From contig JBLHNB010000006.1 in NCBI GenBank assembly GCA_047621305.1, forward strand, positions 1 through 64,000: a stretch of DNA of 64,000 bases, in the 5' to 3' direction. The stretch is from Colwellia_A sp047621305 (GTDB lineage Bacteria > Pseudomonadota > Gammaproteobacteria > Enterobacterales > Alteromonadaceae). A program made the translations under genes and the position numbers. Each line of letters opens with the position of its first letter. Position 1 is the stretch's first letter. Under the pieces are notes generated by a model. The model saw only the letters and a list, made by a program, of their open reading frames with translations. It was not told where the DNA came from and made no database searches. Below are positions 34,034 through 43,061 of this stretch, piece by piece.

Positions 34034-34780
34034 CTAACAGCGAGATAGTTGAAATGATGTTGCTTGATTCGAGTAACGACGGCCACTATCTTCACATGGC
34101 AACATAAAGCGGATGGAATAACGAAATTTATTACCGCTTACCATAGGATAATGATCCGTTTCTTGGGGAACTTTGATACGAAGCAGTAATAACCCTTCAC
34201 CATTATCTTGATAAAAGCCGCTTTCAGTATTGATTGTTGTGAATTGCCCTCGTTGTCTAATGAACTTAAGGATCAAAGACAATGCACTTTTTATTTGGTC
34301 TAACAATACCAGCCAACTAGTCATATCGTTTACTAATTGTTGTTGTGATTTACTTAACCAAAATTGTAGTTGTGGTAAATCAAAGGTACAACTCCCGCCT
34401 TGAATAGCAAATCGTTGTTTAAGGCCAGACAAAAATTTATCGTTTTTGAGCTGTGCCCACTCAGGGGTAGTATTTTTAAGTTGGCAGACCAAAGCAACAG
34501 CTTGTTGCAAGTTTTCATCAAGTGCGGTTGAATCAATATCAGGAGCTTGTGACCAAATCACTAAGTTTTGTTCAAGCTTCTCCATGTCTTTAATGAGGTC
34601 ACCACGTATATCATTTCTATCTAAGGTATCGATAATTGCAAATAACGCATTGAAAAAGACATTGTGTGTTGTTGCTATATCGAACTCCAGACAACCTGCT
34701 GTTTGAGCAAATAATTGCTCAAGTTTGAGGTAATTTCGGATACGCTCATTAAGCGGATGTTCATATAAAATCGCTGTCAT
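34034..34780 (-). CDS. zapD: Z-ring-associated protein ZapD
   Basis: 248 residues beginning ILYEHPLNERIRNYLKLEQL, the hallmark N-terminus of ZapD (YacF). It is a cytoplasmic protein that binds the FtsZ C-terminal tail and bundles FtsZ filaments. The C-terminal beta domain ends with FMLPCEDSGRRYSNQATSFQ, typical for the family. It sits between coaE and yacG in the conserved minus-strand group. Confidence 0.93.
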   Translation of the reverse strand: MTAILYEHPLNERIRNYLKLEQLFAQTAGCLEFDIATTHNVFFNALFAIIDTLDRNDIRGDLIKDMEKLEQNLVIWSQAPDIDSTALDENLQQAVALVCQLKNTTPEWAQLKNDKFLSGLKQRFAIQGGSCTFDLPQLQFWLSKSQQQLVNDMTSWLVLLDQIKSALSLILKFIRQRGQFTTINTESGFYQDNGEGLLLLRIKVPQETDHYPMVSGNKFRYSIRFMLPCEDSGRRYSNQATSFQLSRC

Positions 34781-34869
34781 AACAACACGTTGAAATGTAA
34801 ATTAAAACCATACTACCGATAGAAAGACTAAATGGCTATTAGAATCAATAAAAAAGTGTAAAAAATAGC

Positions 34870-35520
34870 CTATTGATGGTGTTTTTTCTTGTTTTGTGCA
34901 AGTTTAGTATACGCTTGGTGCAACTTAGCGACATGTTCTTTAATGAAGTGCAGCTGAGTACTTTCATTACTGATTACATCATCTGCCGCAGAAACTCGTT
35001 GTTTGCGGGGGATTTGGTTCGCTATAATACGTTTAATTTCTTGTGCATTACTGGGATCTCGCTGAATAACCCTTAATACTTGTGTTTCTTCACTAACATC
35101 AATAACAAGTACGCGATCAACGATATGATGTAAATTGTTTTCGATCAGTAAAGGAGCAACTAACAAGCAGTATGGGCTTTGAGTTGCCGCAATTTGTGTT
35201 AACAGTGATTCTCGTATTAAGGGGTGTAGTAGTTTATTAAGCCATTCTTTCTTTTTTGGGTCACTGAAAATAAGGGTGCGCAATAAGGTACGATTGAGTT
35301 GCCCGCATTCAGTAACTATCTGGTCGCCAAAATGCTGTATTATTTTTTGCAAAGCAGGTTGACCAGGTACAACGACTTCACGAGCAACAATATCTGCATC
35401 AACTATATCAATATGTAATTGTTCAAATAGCTTGGCTACGGTGGTCTTACCGCTGCCAATACCACCGGTAAGACCGACAATGAATTTCTCACTTTGCTTA
35501 TAAGAGATGTTGTCAGACAT
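34870..35520 (-). CDS. coaE: Dephospho-CoA kinase CoaE
   Basis: 216 residues. It phosphorylates dephospho-CoA in the last step of coenzyme A synthesis. The Walker A motif is GLTGGIGSGKTTVAKLF (near residue 16), followed by DADIVAREVV, the CoA-domain segment LLIENNLHHIVDRVLVIDV and a lid with RDPSNAQEIKRIIANQ. The length is slightly above the E. coli 206 because of a basic tail. It follows pilD by 49 bases and may be cotranscribed with the pilus genes. Confidence 0.94.
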   Translation of the reverse strand: MSDNISYKQSEKFIVGLTGGIGSGKTTVAKLFEQLHIDIVDADIVAREVVVPGQPALQKIIQHFGDQIVTECGQLNRTLLRTLIFSDPKKKEWLNKLLHPLIRESLLTQIAATQSPYCLLVAPLLIENNLHHIVDRVLVIDVSEETQVLRVIQRDPSNAQEIKRIIANQIPRKQRVSAADDVISNESTQLHFIKEHVAKLHQAYTKLAQNKKKHHQ

Positions 35521-35569
35521 AGCGATTTGTATTTAATTTAATAGGAATTAAGTATGAATTGATCATGAG

Positions 35570-36511
35570 TTAAACAAGCGAACTTAAATACCAAGACCAG
35601 ATAGGCTCGCCCCATAAAAGGGTTATCCAGCCTGCTATGGCGAGGTAAGGTCCAAAAGGAATAGCTTGCTCTCTCTTTGTTTTCTTAAGTAGAATAAGTG
35701 AAATACCAACAATCGCGCCGACCACAGAAGCCATTAGTATCAATAAAGGCAATAATTGCCAACCAAGCCATGCACCAAATAATGCCAGTAATTTAAAATC
35801 GCCATGGCCCATTCCTTCCTTGCCAGTCACTAATTTAAATAACCAAAAAACACTAAATAGGCTCATATAGCCAACAACGGCGCCGATAACTGCGCTTTCT
35901 AACGGTACAATGAGGCCGTTAATATTGATCAGTAAACCTAGCCATAATAATGGTAGTGTAATTTGATCAGGCAGTAACATATGATCGTAGTCAATTAAGG
36001 TTAAACAAATAAGACCCCAAGTTAATATCAAAATAAAGACGGTATTCATGGTCACGCCATAGTGCATAGCAATTAATAAACTAAGTCCTGCGGTTGTAGC
36101 TTCTACTAGCGGATAACGAACTGAAATTGCATTTTTACATTGGCTGCACTTGCCACGAAGAAATAACCAACTGAGAATAGGCACATTTTCATAAAAACGA
36201 ATATTATGTCCACATTGAGGACAGGTCGACGCAGGTTTAGATAGAGATAGTTCACTATCGGTAGTTGTTAGAACATTGTCTGATGAGACTAACGAAATGC
36301 TACTTTGTTCTGTCGACTCATCTGGTGTTTTAGCTGTTAACTCATCGGCTAGAAATTCGCGACATTCTTTATACCAGCCTTGTTCAAGCATTTTAGGTAG
36401 TCGATAAATCACGACGTTTAGAAAGCTACCTATCATCAGTGAAAAGACGACAACGGTACTATAAAAAAAAGTGGGAAAAATTTCAAAGGTGGTAATTACA
36501 TCATTAAACAT
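35570..36511 (-). CDS. pilD: Type IV prepilin peptidase PilD
   Basis: 313-residue polytopic membrane aspartyl protease that cleaves prepilin leaders and methylates the new N-terminal Phe. The N-terminal domain has two zinc CxxC pairs (CPQCGHN and CSQCKN). The catalytic Asp residues lie in LIDYDHMLLPDQ and in GMGHGDFKLLA (GxGD). A polar insert of about 40 residues (Ser/Thr/Glu-rich, near 60-100) precedes the first CxxC and is longer than usual. It is last of pilB, pilC, pilD, in the order found in Pseudomonas and Vibrio. Confidence 0.93.
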   Translation of the reverse strand: MFNDVITTFEIFPTFFYSTVVVFSLMIGSFLNVVIYRLPKMLEQGWYKECREFLADELTAKTPDESTEQSSISLVSSDNVLTTTDSELSLSKPASTCPQCGHNIRFYENVPILSWLFLRGKCSQCKNAISVRYPLVEATTAGLSLLIAMHYGVTMNTVFILILTWGLICLTLIDYDHMLLPDQITLPLLWLGLLININGLIVPLESAVIGAVVGYMSLFSVFWLFKLVTGKEGMGHGDFKLLALFGAWLGWQLLPLLILMASVVGAIVGISLILLKKTKREQAIPFGPYLAIAGWITLLWGEPIWSWYLSSLV

Positions 36512-36587
36512 CGAGTTACTCTATTTATTGTTATTATTTTTCTATTATCATTGGCTGTGCATAACAATTATGAATTAAGCACAGCAG

Positions 36588-37823
36588 TTAAACAATTGCA
36601 CCAATTTGGAATATCGGTAAATACATCGCGATGATTAAGCCGCCAATAACTACACCTAATACAGCCATAATTAAGGGTTCCAATAAACTGGTCAGTGAAT
36701 CTACAGCGTTATCCACTTCTGCTTCATAAATATTAGCAACTTTAGACAACATGTCATCAACCGCGCCAGACTCTTCACCAATTGCTACCATTTGAATAAC
36801 CATAGGAGGAAATAAATTACAGTTTCTCATCGCTAAATTCATTTGCATACCAGAAACTACTTCCGCTTTAATTTCTAAAATGGCATCTCTAAATACTGCA
36901 TTCCCCGATGCACCAGCAGCCGATTGTAAAGCATCCGGTAACGGTACGCCTGCAGCAAACGTTGTTGATAAGGTGCGAGCAAAGCGAGCTACGGTCGCTT
37001 TTTCTAATAAACTGCCAATCACAGGCAGTTTTAATATATTTTTATCTACTTTGTCTCTAAAAGTTTGGCTATTTCTATGGGCTCTTTTAAATAGCCAAAT
37101 GGCGCCAAATATACCCGCTAAACCCAAATACCAATAGGCTTGCATAAATTCTGATATTTCCAATACTAGTTGTGTAAAGGCAGGCAATTCCGCACCAAAG
37201 CTGGCAAATATTTCGGCAAAAACAGGCACAACAAATATTAATAGTACAGAAGTAACAATACCTGCAATAACTAATACCGCAATAGGATAAGTCATTGCTT
37301 TTTTAATTTTGGCTTTTAAGGCTTCTGACTTTTCCTTGAAGGTGGCGATACGGTCAAAAATAGTTTCGAGCGCACCCGATTGTTCCCCTGATTGCACCAA
37401 ATCACAATAAAGGTCATCAAAATACAAACGATGTTCACGTAGGCACTCTGATAATGGAATACCAGATTGCAATTTATCGCCAATTGTTGCTAATAATTTT
37501 TGCATATTACCATTGTCATGGCCTTTTCCGATCATTTCGATGGTTTGTACCAAGGGTACACCCGCACCTAACATGGTCGCTATTTGACGAGTTATAACGG
37601 CTATGTCACCAGGCTTTATTTTCTTATCGCCGGTCATACCAAATAGAGGTTTAGCTTTTTTCTTTATTTTTCCAGGGGTAATACCTTGTTTGCGCAATTG
37701 TGCTTTGAGCGCCATTTGATTGGGGGCAGAAAGCTCACCGCTTATTTTCTTACCTTTGCGATTCACCCCTTGCCAACTAAAAACATCTAATGCTTGTGGT
37801 TTTTTAGTATTCGATAAAGCCAT
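36588..37823 (-). CDS. pilC: Type IV pilus inner-membrane platform protein PilC
   Basis: 411 residues with two GspF-type domains (about 75-197 and 275-398), each ending in a transmembrane helix. It forms the inner-membrane platform on which the PilB ATPase works. Motifs visible are ARQIATMLGAGVPLVQTIEM and RFARTLSTTFAAGVPLPDAL, the paired repeats of the family, and a C-terminal LEPLIMAVLGVVIGGLIIAM. It lies between pilB and pilD. Confidence 0.94.
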   Translation of the reverse strand: MALSNTKKPQALDVFSWQGVNRKGKKISGELSAPNQMALKAQLRKQGITPGKIKKKAKPLFGMTGDKKIKPGDIAVITRQIATMLGAGVPLVQTIEMIGKGHDNGNMQKLLATIGDKLQSGIPLSECLREHRLYFDDLYCDLVQSGEQSGALETIFDRIATFKEKSEALKAKIKKAMTYPIAVLVIAGIVTSVLLIFVVPVFAEIFASFGAELPAFTQLVLEISEFMQAYWYLGLAGIFGAIWLFKRAHRNSQTFRDKVDKNILKLPVIGSLLEKATVARFARTLSTTFAAGVPLPDALQSAAGASGNAVFRDAILEIKAEVVSGMQMNLAMRNCNLFPPMVIQMVAIGEESGAVDDMLSKVANIYEAEVDNAVDSLTSLLEPLIMAVLGVVIGGLIIAMYLPIFQIGAIV

Positions 37824-37930
37824 TAATTCACCCGATATCTAAAGTAAGGTATAAAACAATAAATCCATCAAACAAATATTAGACTATCGCTATTGCAATT
37901 GGTAGCTTAGCTTGATTTAACCTAAATTAG

Positions 37931-39637
37931 TTAAGCGTTCGTAATTCTATTGATTTCTGCTAAACTAGTGACGCCAGACATGGCTTTAATTAAGCCAGAT
38001 TGACGTAGATTGTTATAGCCTTCTTTTTGACATTGCTTAGCAATATCGAGGGAATTTCCCCCTTCCATAATAATACTCGAAATCTCAGGGCTTATTTTTA
38101 TCACTTCATAAACACCAACTCGGCCTTTATAGCCTTTAGTACATTGCTCACAACCGACGGCTTTAAAAAGTTTGATATCATGAAGTTGTTCGGCTAGATA
38201 ACCTTGTTCAAGCAGTTCAGCTTTGGGCACTATATCTTCGGTTTTACATTTCATACATAAACGTCGAGCGAGACGTTGCGCTATAATAATGGTTACTGAA
38301 CTAGCCACGTTATAAGCCGGTACACCCATATTTAATAAGCGGTTTAATGTTTCAGCTGCCGAATTTGTATGTAAAGTGGATAACACTAAATGCCCCGTTT
38401 GTGCGGCTTTTATCGCTATTTCGGCGGTTTCTAAATCACGTATTTCACCAACCATGACTATATCAGGATCTTGACGTAAAAAAGAGCGCAACGCACCGGG
38501 AAAAGTTAAGCCGGCTCTAACGTTAATCTGTACTTGGTTAATACCGTCTAAGTTAATTTCAACAGGATCTTCAGCCGTTGAGATATTTCGCTCAGCAGTA
38601 TTTAAGATATTTAAGCCGGTATATAAAGAAACGGTTTTCCCTGAACCTGTGGGGCCAGTAACTAAAATCATGCCTTGGGGTTGTGCTAAAGCATCGGTAT
38701 ATATTTTTTTCTGTTCAGGCTCATAACCGAGCATTTCAATGCCTAGCATAGCACTGGATGAGTCCAAAATACGCATTACTATTTTTTCACCCCACATGGT
38801 AGGCAGGGTACTGACACGAAAGTCTATGGATTTTTTCTTTGATAAGGCCAGTTTTATACGACCATCTTGTGGTAAACGTCGTTCGGCGATATCAAGTTTT
38901 GACATCACTTTTAATCGTGCCGCCATACGAGAAGCTAAAGTGATCGGCGGTTTTGCGACTTCAGTTAATATACCATCAACACGAAAGCGGATACGATAGG
39001 ATTTTTCATAGGGTTCAAAATGTAGATCGGAAGCGCCCTTTCTAATCGCATCTAACAAAATTTTATTGATATAAACAACTATCGGGGCATCTTCTTTACC
39101 ACCACTGGGGGCGTCATCTTCGGCGGTGTTATCTTCTTGGACATCAATACCTGAGAGTTCATCGGCGTCGATATCACTGATATCTAAGGCATCACTTTCG
39201 TTTTCTAATACTTTTTCAATACAGTGTTGCAGACTCACTTCATCTGTTAGCACCAGTTCCGTACTAAAACCGGTATTAAATTGAAATTCTTCTAGTGCGT
39301 CAAGGTTAGTGGGGTCTGACGTGGCGATAAATAATACTTTGCCACGTAAAAATAACGGCAAAGCATTATGTTTATGAATGAGTTTTTCGTTGCGAATGCC
39401 ATCGGGCACTAAAGACGTATCAAATACGGTTAAATCGATATAAGCGTAACCAAAACTTTTTGCTAATACTTTGACAATTTCTTTTGCATTGTAATTTTTG
39501 TCTTCAACAAGGAAGCGAATAAAGGTCTTTTTTTGTAATAAAAAATCAGCACTAATTTTATCTACCAACTCTAACGGAATAAGATCATGTTTGGAGAGTG
39601 CGGAAAGTACACTGGATTGTTGATGACGACCTTTCAT
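37931..39637 (-). CDS. pilB: Type IV pilus assembly ATPase PilB
   Basis: 568 residues from the ATG at 39637; the frame is also open to a GTG at 39670 with no better start signal. This cytoplasmic hexameric ATPase drives pilus extension. It has an N-terminal MshE-N-like domain, then Walker A GPTGSGKTVSLYTGL, the Asp box, Walker B DPDIVMVGEIRDLET and a tetracysteine zinc site (CMKC and CEQC). Length and motifs match PilB rather than the retraction ATPase PilT. It follows the pilin genes and precedes pilC. Confidence 0.93.
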   Translation of the reverse strand: MKGRHQQSSVLSALSKHDLIPLELVDKISADFLLQKKTFIRFLVEDKNYNAKEIVKVLAKSFGYAYIDLTVFDTSLVPDGIRNEKLIHKHNALPLFLRGKVLFIATSDPTNLDALEEFQFNTGFSTELVLTDEVSLQHCIEKVLENESDALDISDIDADELSGIDVQEDNTAEDDAPSGGKEDAPIVVYINKILLDAIRKGASDLHFEPYEKSYRIRFRVDGILTEVAKPPITLASRMAARLKVMSKLDIAERRLPQDGRIKLALSKKKSIDFRVSTLPTMWGEKIVMRILDSSSAMLGIEMLGYEPEQKKIYTDALAQPQGMILVTGPTGSGKTVSLYTGLNILNTAERNISTAEDPVEINLDGINQVQINVRAGLTFPGALRSFLRQDPDIVMVGEIRDLETAEIAIKAAQTGHLVLSTLHTNSAAETLNRLLNMGVPAYNVASSVTIIIAQRLARRLCMKCKTEDIVPKAELLEQGYLAEQLHDIKLFKAVGCEQCTKGYKGRVGVYEVIKISPEISSIIMEGGNSLDIAKQCQKEGYNNLRQSGLIKAMSGVTSLAEINRITNA

Positions 39638-39777
39638 AACGTATAGCGAAGTTCCATAAAGAGTTAACACTTATAGTGTAACGTATTTTCAATAAAAAGA
39701 GAGTACTAGTTAACCTAAATGCTTAATAGCATGGAACAAATTTATATTTCGTAAAGGAAGAAATAGGTTTTTGGGTG

Positions 39778-40131
39778 TTAAGGGCAGTTTTTAAATGCTT
39801 CACCACTGGAAGCACATGTCCAAGTTAGATTATCACCAACAACTACAGATGTTAAAGTGACAGTTACCTGCCCATCAGTTGATGTGCCAATGATAGTTGT
39901 CGGAGGAGTAATTTGTTTTGAATGGAAACCTATTTCAGCATCTAGTTTTTGAGAAGTAAGGTTCGCTAAGGCATTAATTCCATTAGCTCTCGATACATAA
40001 CCTCGATAGGATGGTAATGCAACAGCAGCCAATATACCTATGATAGCTACTACAATCATTAATTCAATGAGTGTAAAACCTAAAGGTAGACGTGCTTCTA
40101 ATTTTCTAATTTTATACTTCATGAATTTCAC
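39778..40131 (-). CDS. Type IV pilin, second gene
   Basis: 117-residue pilin with a basic leader ending in Gly before FTLIELMIVVAIIGILAAVA (cleavage Gly/Phe, Glu at +5). The globular domain is short. Two C-terminal cysteines (in WTCASS and KNCP) form a probable disulfide loop. The start could be the first ATG or the one three codons later. It lies downstream of the other pilin gene, separated by a terminator, and ahead of pilB. It may be a minor or alternative pilin. Confidence 0.85.
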   Translation of the reverse strand: MKFMKYKIRKLEARLPLGFTLIELMIVVAIIGILAAVALPSYRGYVSRANGINALANLTSQKLDAEIGFHSKQITPPTTIIGTSTDGQVTVTLTSVVVGDNLTWTCASSGEAFKNCP

Positions 40132-40158
40132 TGGAATATTAAGATGGAATTATTGTAG

Positions 40159-40186
40159 AAAAAAAAACCAGCAAAAAGCTGGTTTT
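40159..40186 (-). terminator. Terminator between the two pilin genes
   Basis: AAAACCAGC / GCTGGTTTT stem with 5-base loop. On the minus strand it runs into a tract of about ten T. It lies 35 bases past the first pilin stop and should let the first pilin be made at higher level than the downstream pilin and assembly genes. Confidence 0.8.
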
Positions 40187-40220
40187 TATTATCTATTGAT
40201 AACTGTTTTTAAAGTTATAA

Positions 40221-40610
40221 TTATGTACAACCCTTAGGTGGAACAGCACCGGTACCTGTTATTACGCAGCCCCAAGTAATTTGACCGTTGGCGGCGGTAG
40301 GTGTGAGTGTTGCCGTTATTCCATCATAAGTAATAGCTAGAACAGCTGAACCAGTACAATTAGGAATTGCAACCGCTTGAGAATCTGTACATCGAAGCGC
40401 AGCATCTAGTGAATATACTTCTCCGATTTTTATTTTATGTCCGCCTAACGATGCTACTGCGTTGGCTGCTTTGGCTTTAGCTGTATAATCCTGATAAGCA
40501 GGCAATGCAACTGCCGCTAAAATACCGATTATCGCAACAACAATCATTAATTCAATAAGGGTAAAACCCTTTGCTTTCTTTACTGAGTTAACTTTATTTA
40601 ACTTTTTCAT
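40221..40610 (-). CDS. pilA: Major-type type IV pilin PilA
   Basis: 129-residue pilin. The leader MKKLNKVNSVKKAKG ends at the Gly cleaved by PilD, then FTLIELMIVVAIIGILAAVA forms the assembly helix. The C-terminal region has four cysteines, including a final pair (WGCV and KGCT) forming the D-region disulfide. First of the pilin, pilin, pilB, pilC, pilD order, with a terminator right behind it, so it is probably the major subunit. Three 11-bp direct repeats lie upstream of its promoter region. Confidence 0.88.
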   Translation of the reverse strand: MKKLNKVNSVKKAKGFTLIELMIVVAIIGILAAVALPAYQDYTAKAKAANAVASLGGHKIKIGEVYSLDAALRCTDSQAVAIPNCTGSAVLAITYDGITATLTPTAANGQITWGCVITGTGAVPPKGCT

Positions 40611-40721
40611 AATTCATTTATCCATCATGTTATTACGGGGGCTAAGGTCATATTGCGACAATTTTTACCAGATGTAAAATTTTGTTGCTATTTTTTTAGT
40701 ATTTCTTTGATTTACCTGTAT

Positions 40722-40754
40722 TTGTGACTGTTTTGTGACTGTTTTGTGAGTAAA
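40722..40754. promoter_or_regulatory. Three 11-bp direct repeats upstream of pilA
   Basis: TTGTGACTGTT, TTGTGACTGTT and TTGTGAGTAAA run head to tail, 112-144 bases upstream of the pilA start. One helical turn per unit suggests stacked binding of an activator on one face of the DNA. The regulator is not identified. Nothing else was recognised in 40611-40892 except a poor sigma-54-like match. Confidence 0.45.
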
Positions 40755-40892
40755 GGTTAATATACAACACATTGTTAACTCATAAAGTCGCTCTAATTAA
40801 TTATAGTTTACTATTAAGAGACATCAAGTTTATCGTTTAAATATTACAGTTCAGGGTGTGAAAATTATAATAATGTAAACTAAAATAATTAC

Positions 40893-41759
40893 TTATGAAA
40901 AACGCATCGATAAATCAATAGCATTAATATGTTTTGTCAGCGCACCAACCGAAATATAATCAACGCCTGCTTTTGCATAACTTTTGAGGGTATCAATAGT
41001 CATGTTGCCTGATACTTCTAGTTTAGTTTTGCCCTGCGATATTTCATGGGTAAGTACTACTGCTTCATCTATCATCTGATGAGTAAAATTATCGAGCATG
41101 ATAATATCCGCAGCCGCATTTAGTGCTTGTTTTAATTCATCTAAGCTCTCAACTTCGACTTCAACTTTTTTATCTTGGTGGTTATTACGCGCGGTTAAAA
41201 TGGCTTTTTTAATGCCACCACAGGCGGCAATATGGTTTTCCTTTATTAAAAAAGCATCAAATAAACCGATGCGATGATTAACACCGCCGCCACAGGTCAC
41301 TGCATATTTTTGTGCACTGCGTAAACCCGGTACCGTTTTACGGGTATCTAATAACTGGGTATTTGTATCGGCAAGTTGTTTTACGTACTGACTGGTAATG
41401 GTAGCGGTGCCTGACAAGGTTTGTAAAAAATTAAGCGCGGTGCGTTCACCGGTTAATAGGGTACGAGCGTTACCTGAAAGTTCAAATAAAGTGGTATTAG
41501 CACCCACATGTTGACCATCATTAACAAACCAAGTGATTTGAGTGGCTTGTTGACCACTTACTTGGTCAAGTTGTTTAAATACTTCGTTAACCCATTCAAC
41601 ACCACAAATTATACATTCATCACGACTGATCACCGTTGCCACCGCGCTATTGTTATTGGGGATAAGTTCAGCGGTAATGTCTTGGCTGTCATTTAAATCT
41701 TCATGTAACGACCAAGCAATTGTTTTAGTAATATCTTGTAATAATTGTGCAGACAGCAT
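40893..41759 (-). CDS. nadC: Quinolinate phosphoribosyltransferase NadC
   Basis: 288 residues. It converts quinolinate and PRPP to nicotinate mononucleotide in de novo NAD synthesis. Characteristic segments are EDLNDSQDITAELIP, GERTALNFLQTLSGTATIT, LLDTRKTVPGLRSAQKYAV, CGGGVNHRIGLFDAFLIKEN and a C-terminal VDYISVGALTKH. It is divergent in expression from the pilin block only by position; all lie on the minus strand, as in E. coli, where nadC precedes the pilus genes. Confidence 0.95.
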   Translation of the reverse strand: MLSAQLLQDITKTIAWSLHEDLNDSQDITAELIPNNNSAVATVISRDECIICGVEWVNEVFKQLDQVSGQQATQITWFVNDGQHVGANTTLFELSGNARTLLTGERTALNFLQTLSGTATITSQYVKQLADTNTQLLDTRKTVPGLRSAQKYAVTCGGGVNHRIGLFDAFLIKENHIAACGGIKKAILTARNNHQDKKVEVEVESLDELKQALNAAADIIMLDNFTHQMIDEAVVLTHEISQGKTKLEVSGNMTIDTLKSYAKAGVDYISVGALTKHINAIDLSMRFS

Positions 41760-41786
41760 GTTGTATTTCTCTATTAAATGATGATG

Positions 41787-42305
41787 TTATTGTTCGCGTA
41801 ATATTAATTGTTTGCCTGTTTGTTGAAACTCTATTTTTCTTAGGGCACTCATACCTAAAAGAATTTCATCACTTTGCATTGCTGGATTGATATGAGCGTC
41901 GATATTATAAAGGAAAATATTACCAATACTTAATTGATTTAAACTTGTTTGATAAACTTCAACGGAACCATTGGCTGTTTGTACACGGTAGCGGCCTTTA
42001 CTTTGCAAATTTAATTGCTCAGCAATATGGGCAGGAATGGATACCTGCGTTGCGCCAGTATCCAGTAAAAAGGTCACATCTTGCTCATTAATTTTACCAC
42101 GAGTAACATAATGCCCTTGTCGATTTTGTTTTAAATGAACCTCAGCTTTACCGTTGTCTGAAAGGTAAACATCAGGTTGGCTATTTGGGTTGAACTGTTG
42201 TTCTAACAATCCTTGAAAAACAAAAACTAGCAGGGCAATGGCAAGTAACCATGCAATCCAAACAAAATATTTACCTATTTTATTGGTTTGATCGTATTCA
42301 GTCAT
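41787..42305 (-). CDS. Retropepsin-like aspartic protease, membrane-anchored
   Basis: 172 residues from the ATG at 42305 (the frame runs on to 42368, but the hydrophobic anchor sits best with the later start). A transmembrane segment (about 12-30) is followed by a retropepsin-type fold with the single catalytic motif FLLDTGATQVSIP (near residue 84) and the later ILLGMSALRKIEF. This matches the TIGR02281 clan of bacterial retropepsin-like proteins. It should act in the periplasm as a dimer. Its substrate is unknown. It is divergent from ampD, with 123 bases between them. Confidence 0.75.
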   Translation of the reverse strand: MTEYDQTNKIGKYFVWIAWLLAIALLVFVFQGLLEQQFNPNSQPDVYLSDNGKAEVHLKQNRQGHYVTRGKINEQDVTFLLDTGATQVSIPAHIAEQLNLQSKGRYRVQTANGSVEVYQTSLNQLSIGNIFLYNIDAHINPAMQSDEILLGMSALRKIEFQQTGKQLILREQ

Positions 42306-42428
42306 AATAATTTTATTATACTCATGGTAAGCTTTTGTTATTGTATGATGAATTTTAATGTTAGCCAATTGAAGATGAAGAAAACATCTTTTAAAATAAA
42401 AATATTAGAAATGTTAAAAAGGTTAGCC

Positions 42429-43061
42429 ATGTTAGAGATTAGGCAAGGTTGGTTACAAAACGCCAATCATCAGCCATCACCCCATTATTCTTACCGTGAT
42501 GAAGGGCAAGAAATCAATTTATTGGTGGTGCATAATATTTCCTTACCCCCGAGACAATTTGGTGGCACCCATATCATAGACTTCTTCCAAGGCAAGTTGA
42601 ATGTTAATGCTGATCCATATTTTGAAGAAATACATCAACTTAAAGTTTCTGCGCATTGCTTGATTGATCGAAAAGGTGCGATTACTCAGTTTGTCAGCTT
42701 TAATGATAAAGCATGGCATGCTGGTGTATCCTCATTTAAAGGTAAAGCGCAATGTAACGATTTTTCTATTGGCATTGAACTAGAAGGTGCTGATGATATT
42801 CCTTATACTGAGGCACAATATCAGCAACTGGTTAGCATAACGTTAGCCCTTGGGAAAGATTTTCCTGACATTGTAAAAAACGGTTCAACATCACAGCAAA
42901 AAAATAACGTAATACATGATTTTGAAAATATTGTCGGTCACAATGATATTGCTCCAGGTAGAAAAACAGACCCAGGGGAAGTCTTTGATTGGAAATATTT
43001 AAACCAATGTCTTGAACAGGCATTAATAAATAATGCAAATTTAAAGGAAGAGTATAAATAA
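42429..43061 (+). CDS. ampD: 1,6-anhydro-N-acetylmuramoyl-L-alanine amidase AmpD
   Basis: 210 residues from the ATG at 42429, beginning MLEIRQGWLQNANHQPSPHY, the family N-terminus; open frame further upstream overlaps the divergent protease gene and is not used. This cytoplasmic zinc amidase recycles muropeptides and thereby controls AmpR-type induction. Zinc ligands are visible in LVVHNISLPP, in the IVGHNDIAPGRKTDPGEVF segment (His and Asp) and in the catalytic Glu region FSIGIELEGAD. ampE overlaps its stop by one base. Confidence 0.93.
   Translation: MLEIRQGWLQNANHQPSPHYSYRDEGQEINLLVVHNISLPPRQFGGTHIIDFFQGKLNVNADPYFEEIHQLKVSAHCLIDRKGAITQFVSFNDKAWHAGVSSFKGKAQCNDFSIGIELEGADDIPYTEAQYQQLVSITLALGKDFPDIVKNGSTSQQKNNVIHDFENIVGHNDIAPGRKTDPGEVFDWKYLNQCLEQALINNANLKEEYK

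Noticed and set aside
40655..40669. Sigma-54 promoter for pilA
   Set aside because: The GG and GC are 11 rather than 10 bases apart, and the flanks match weakly; kept only as a question in the findings.
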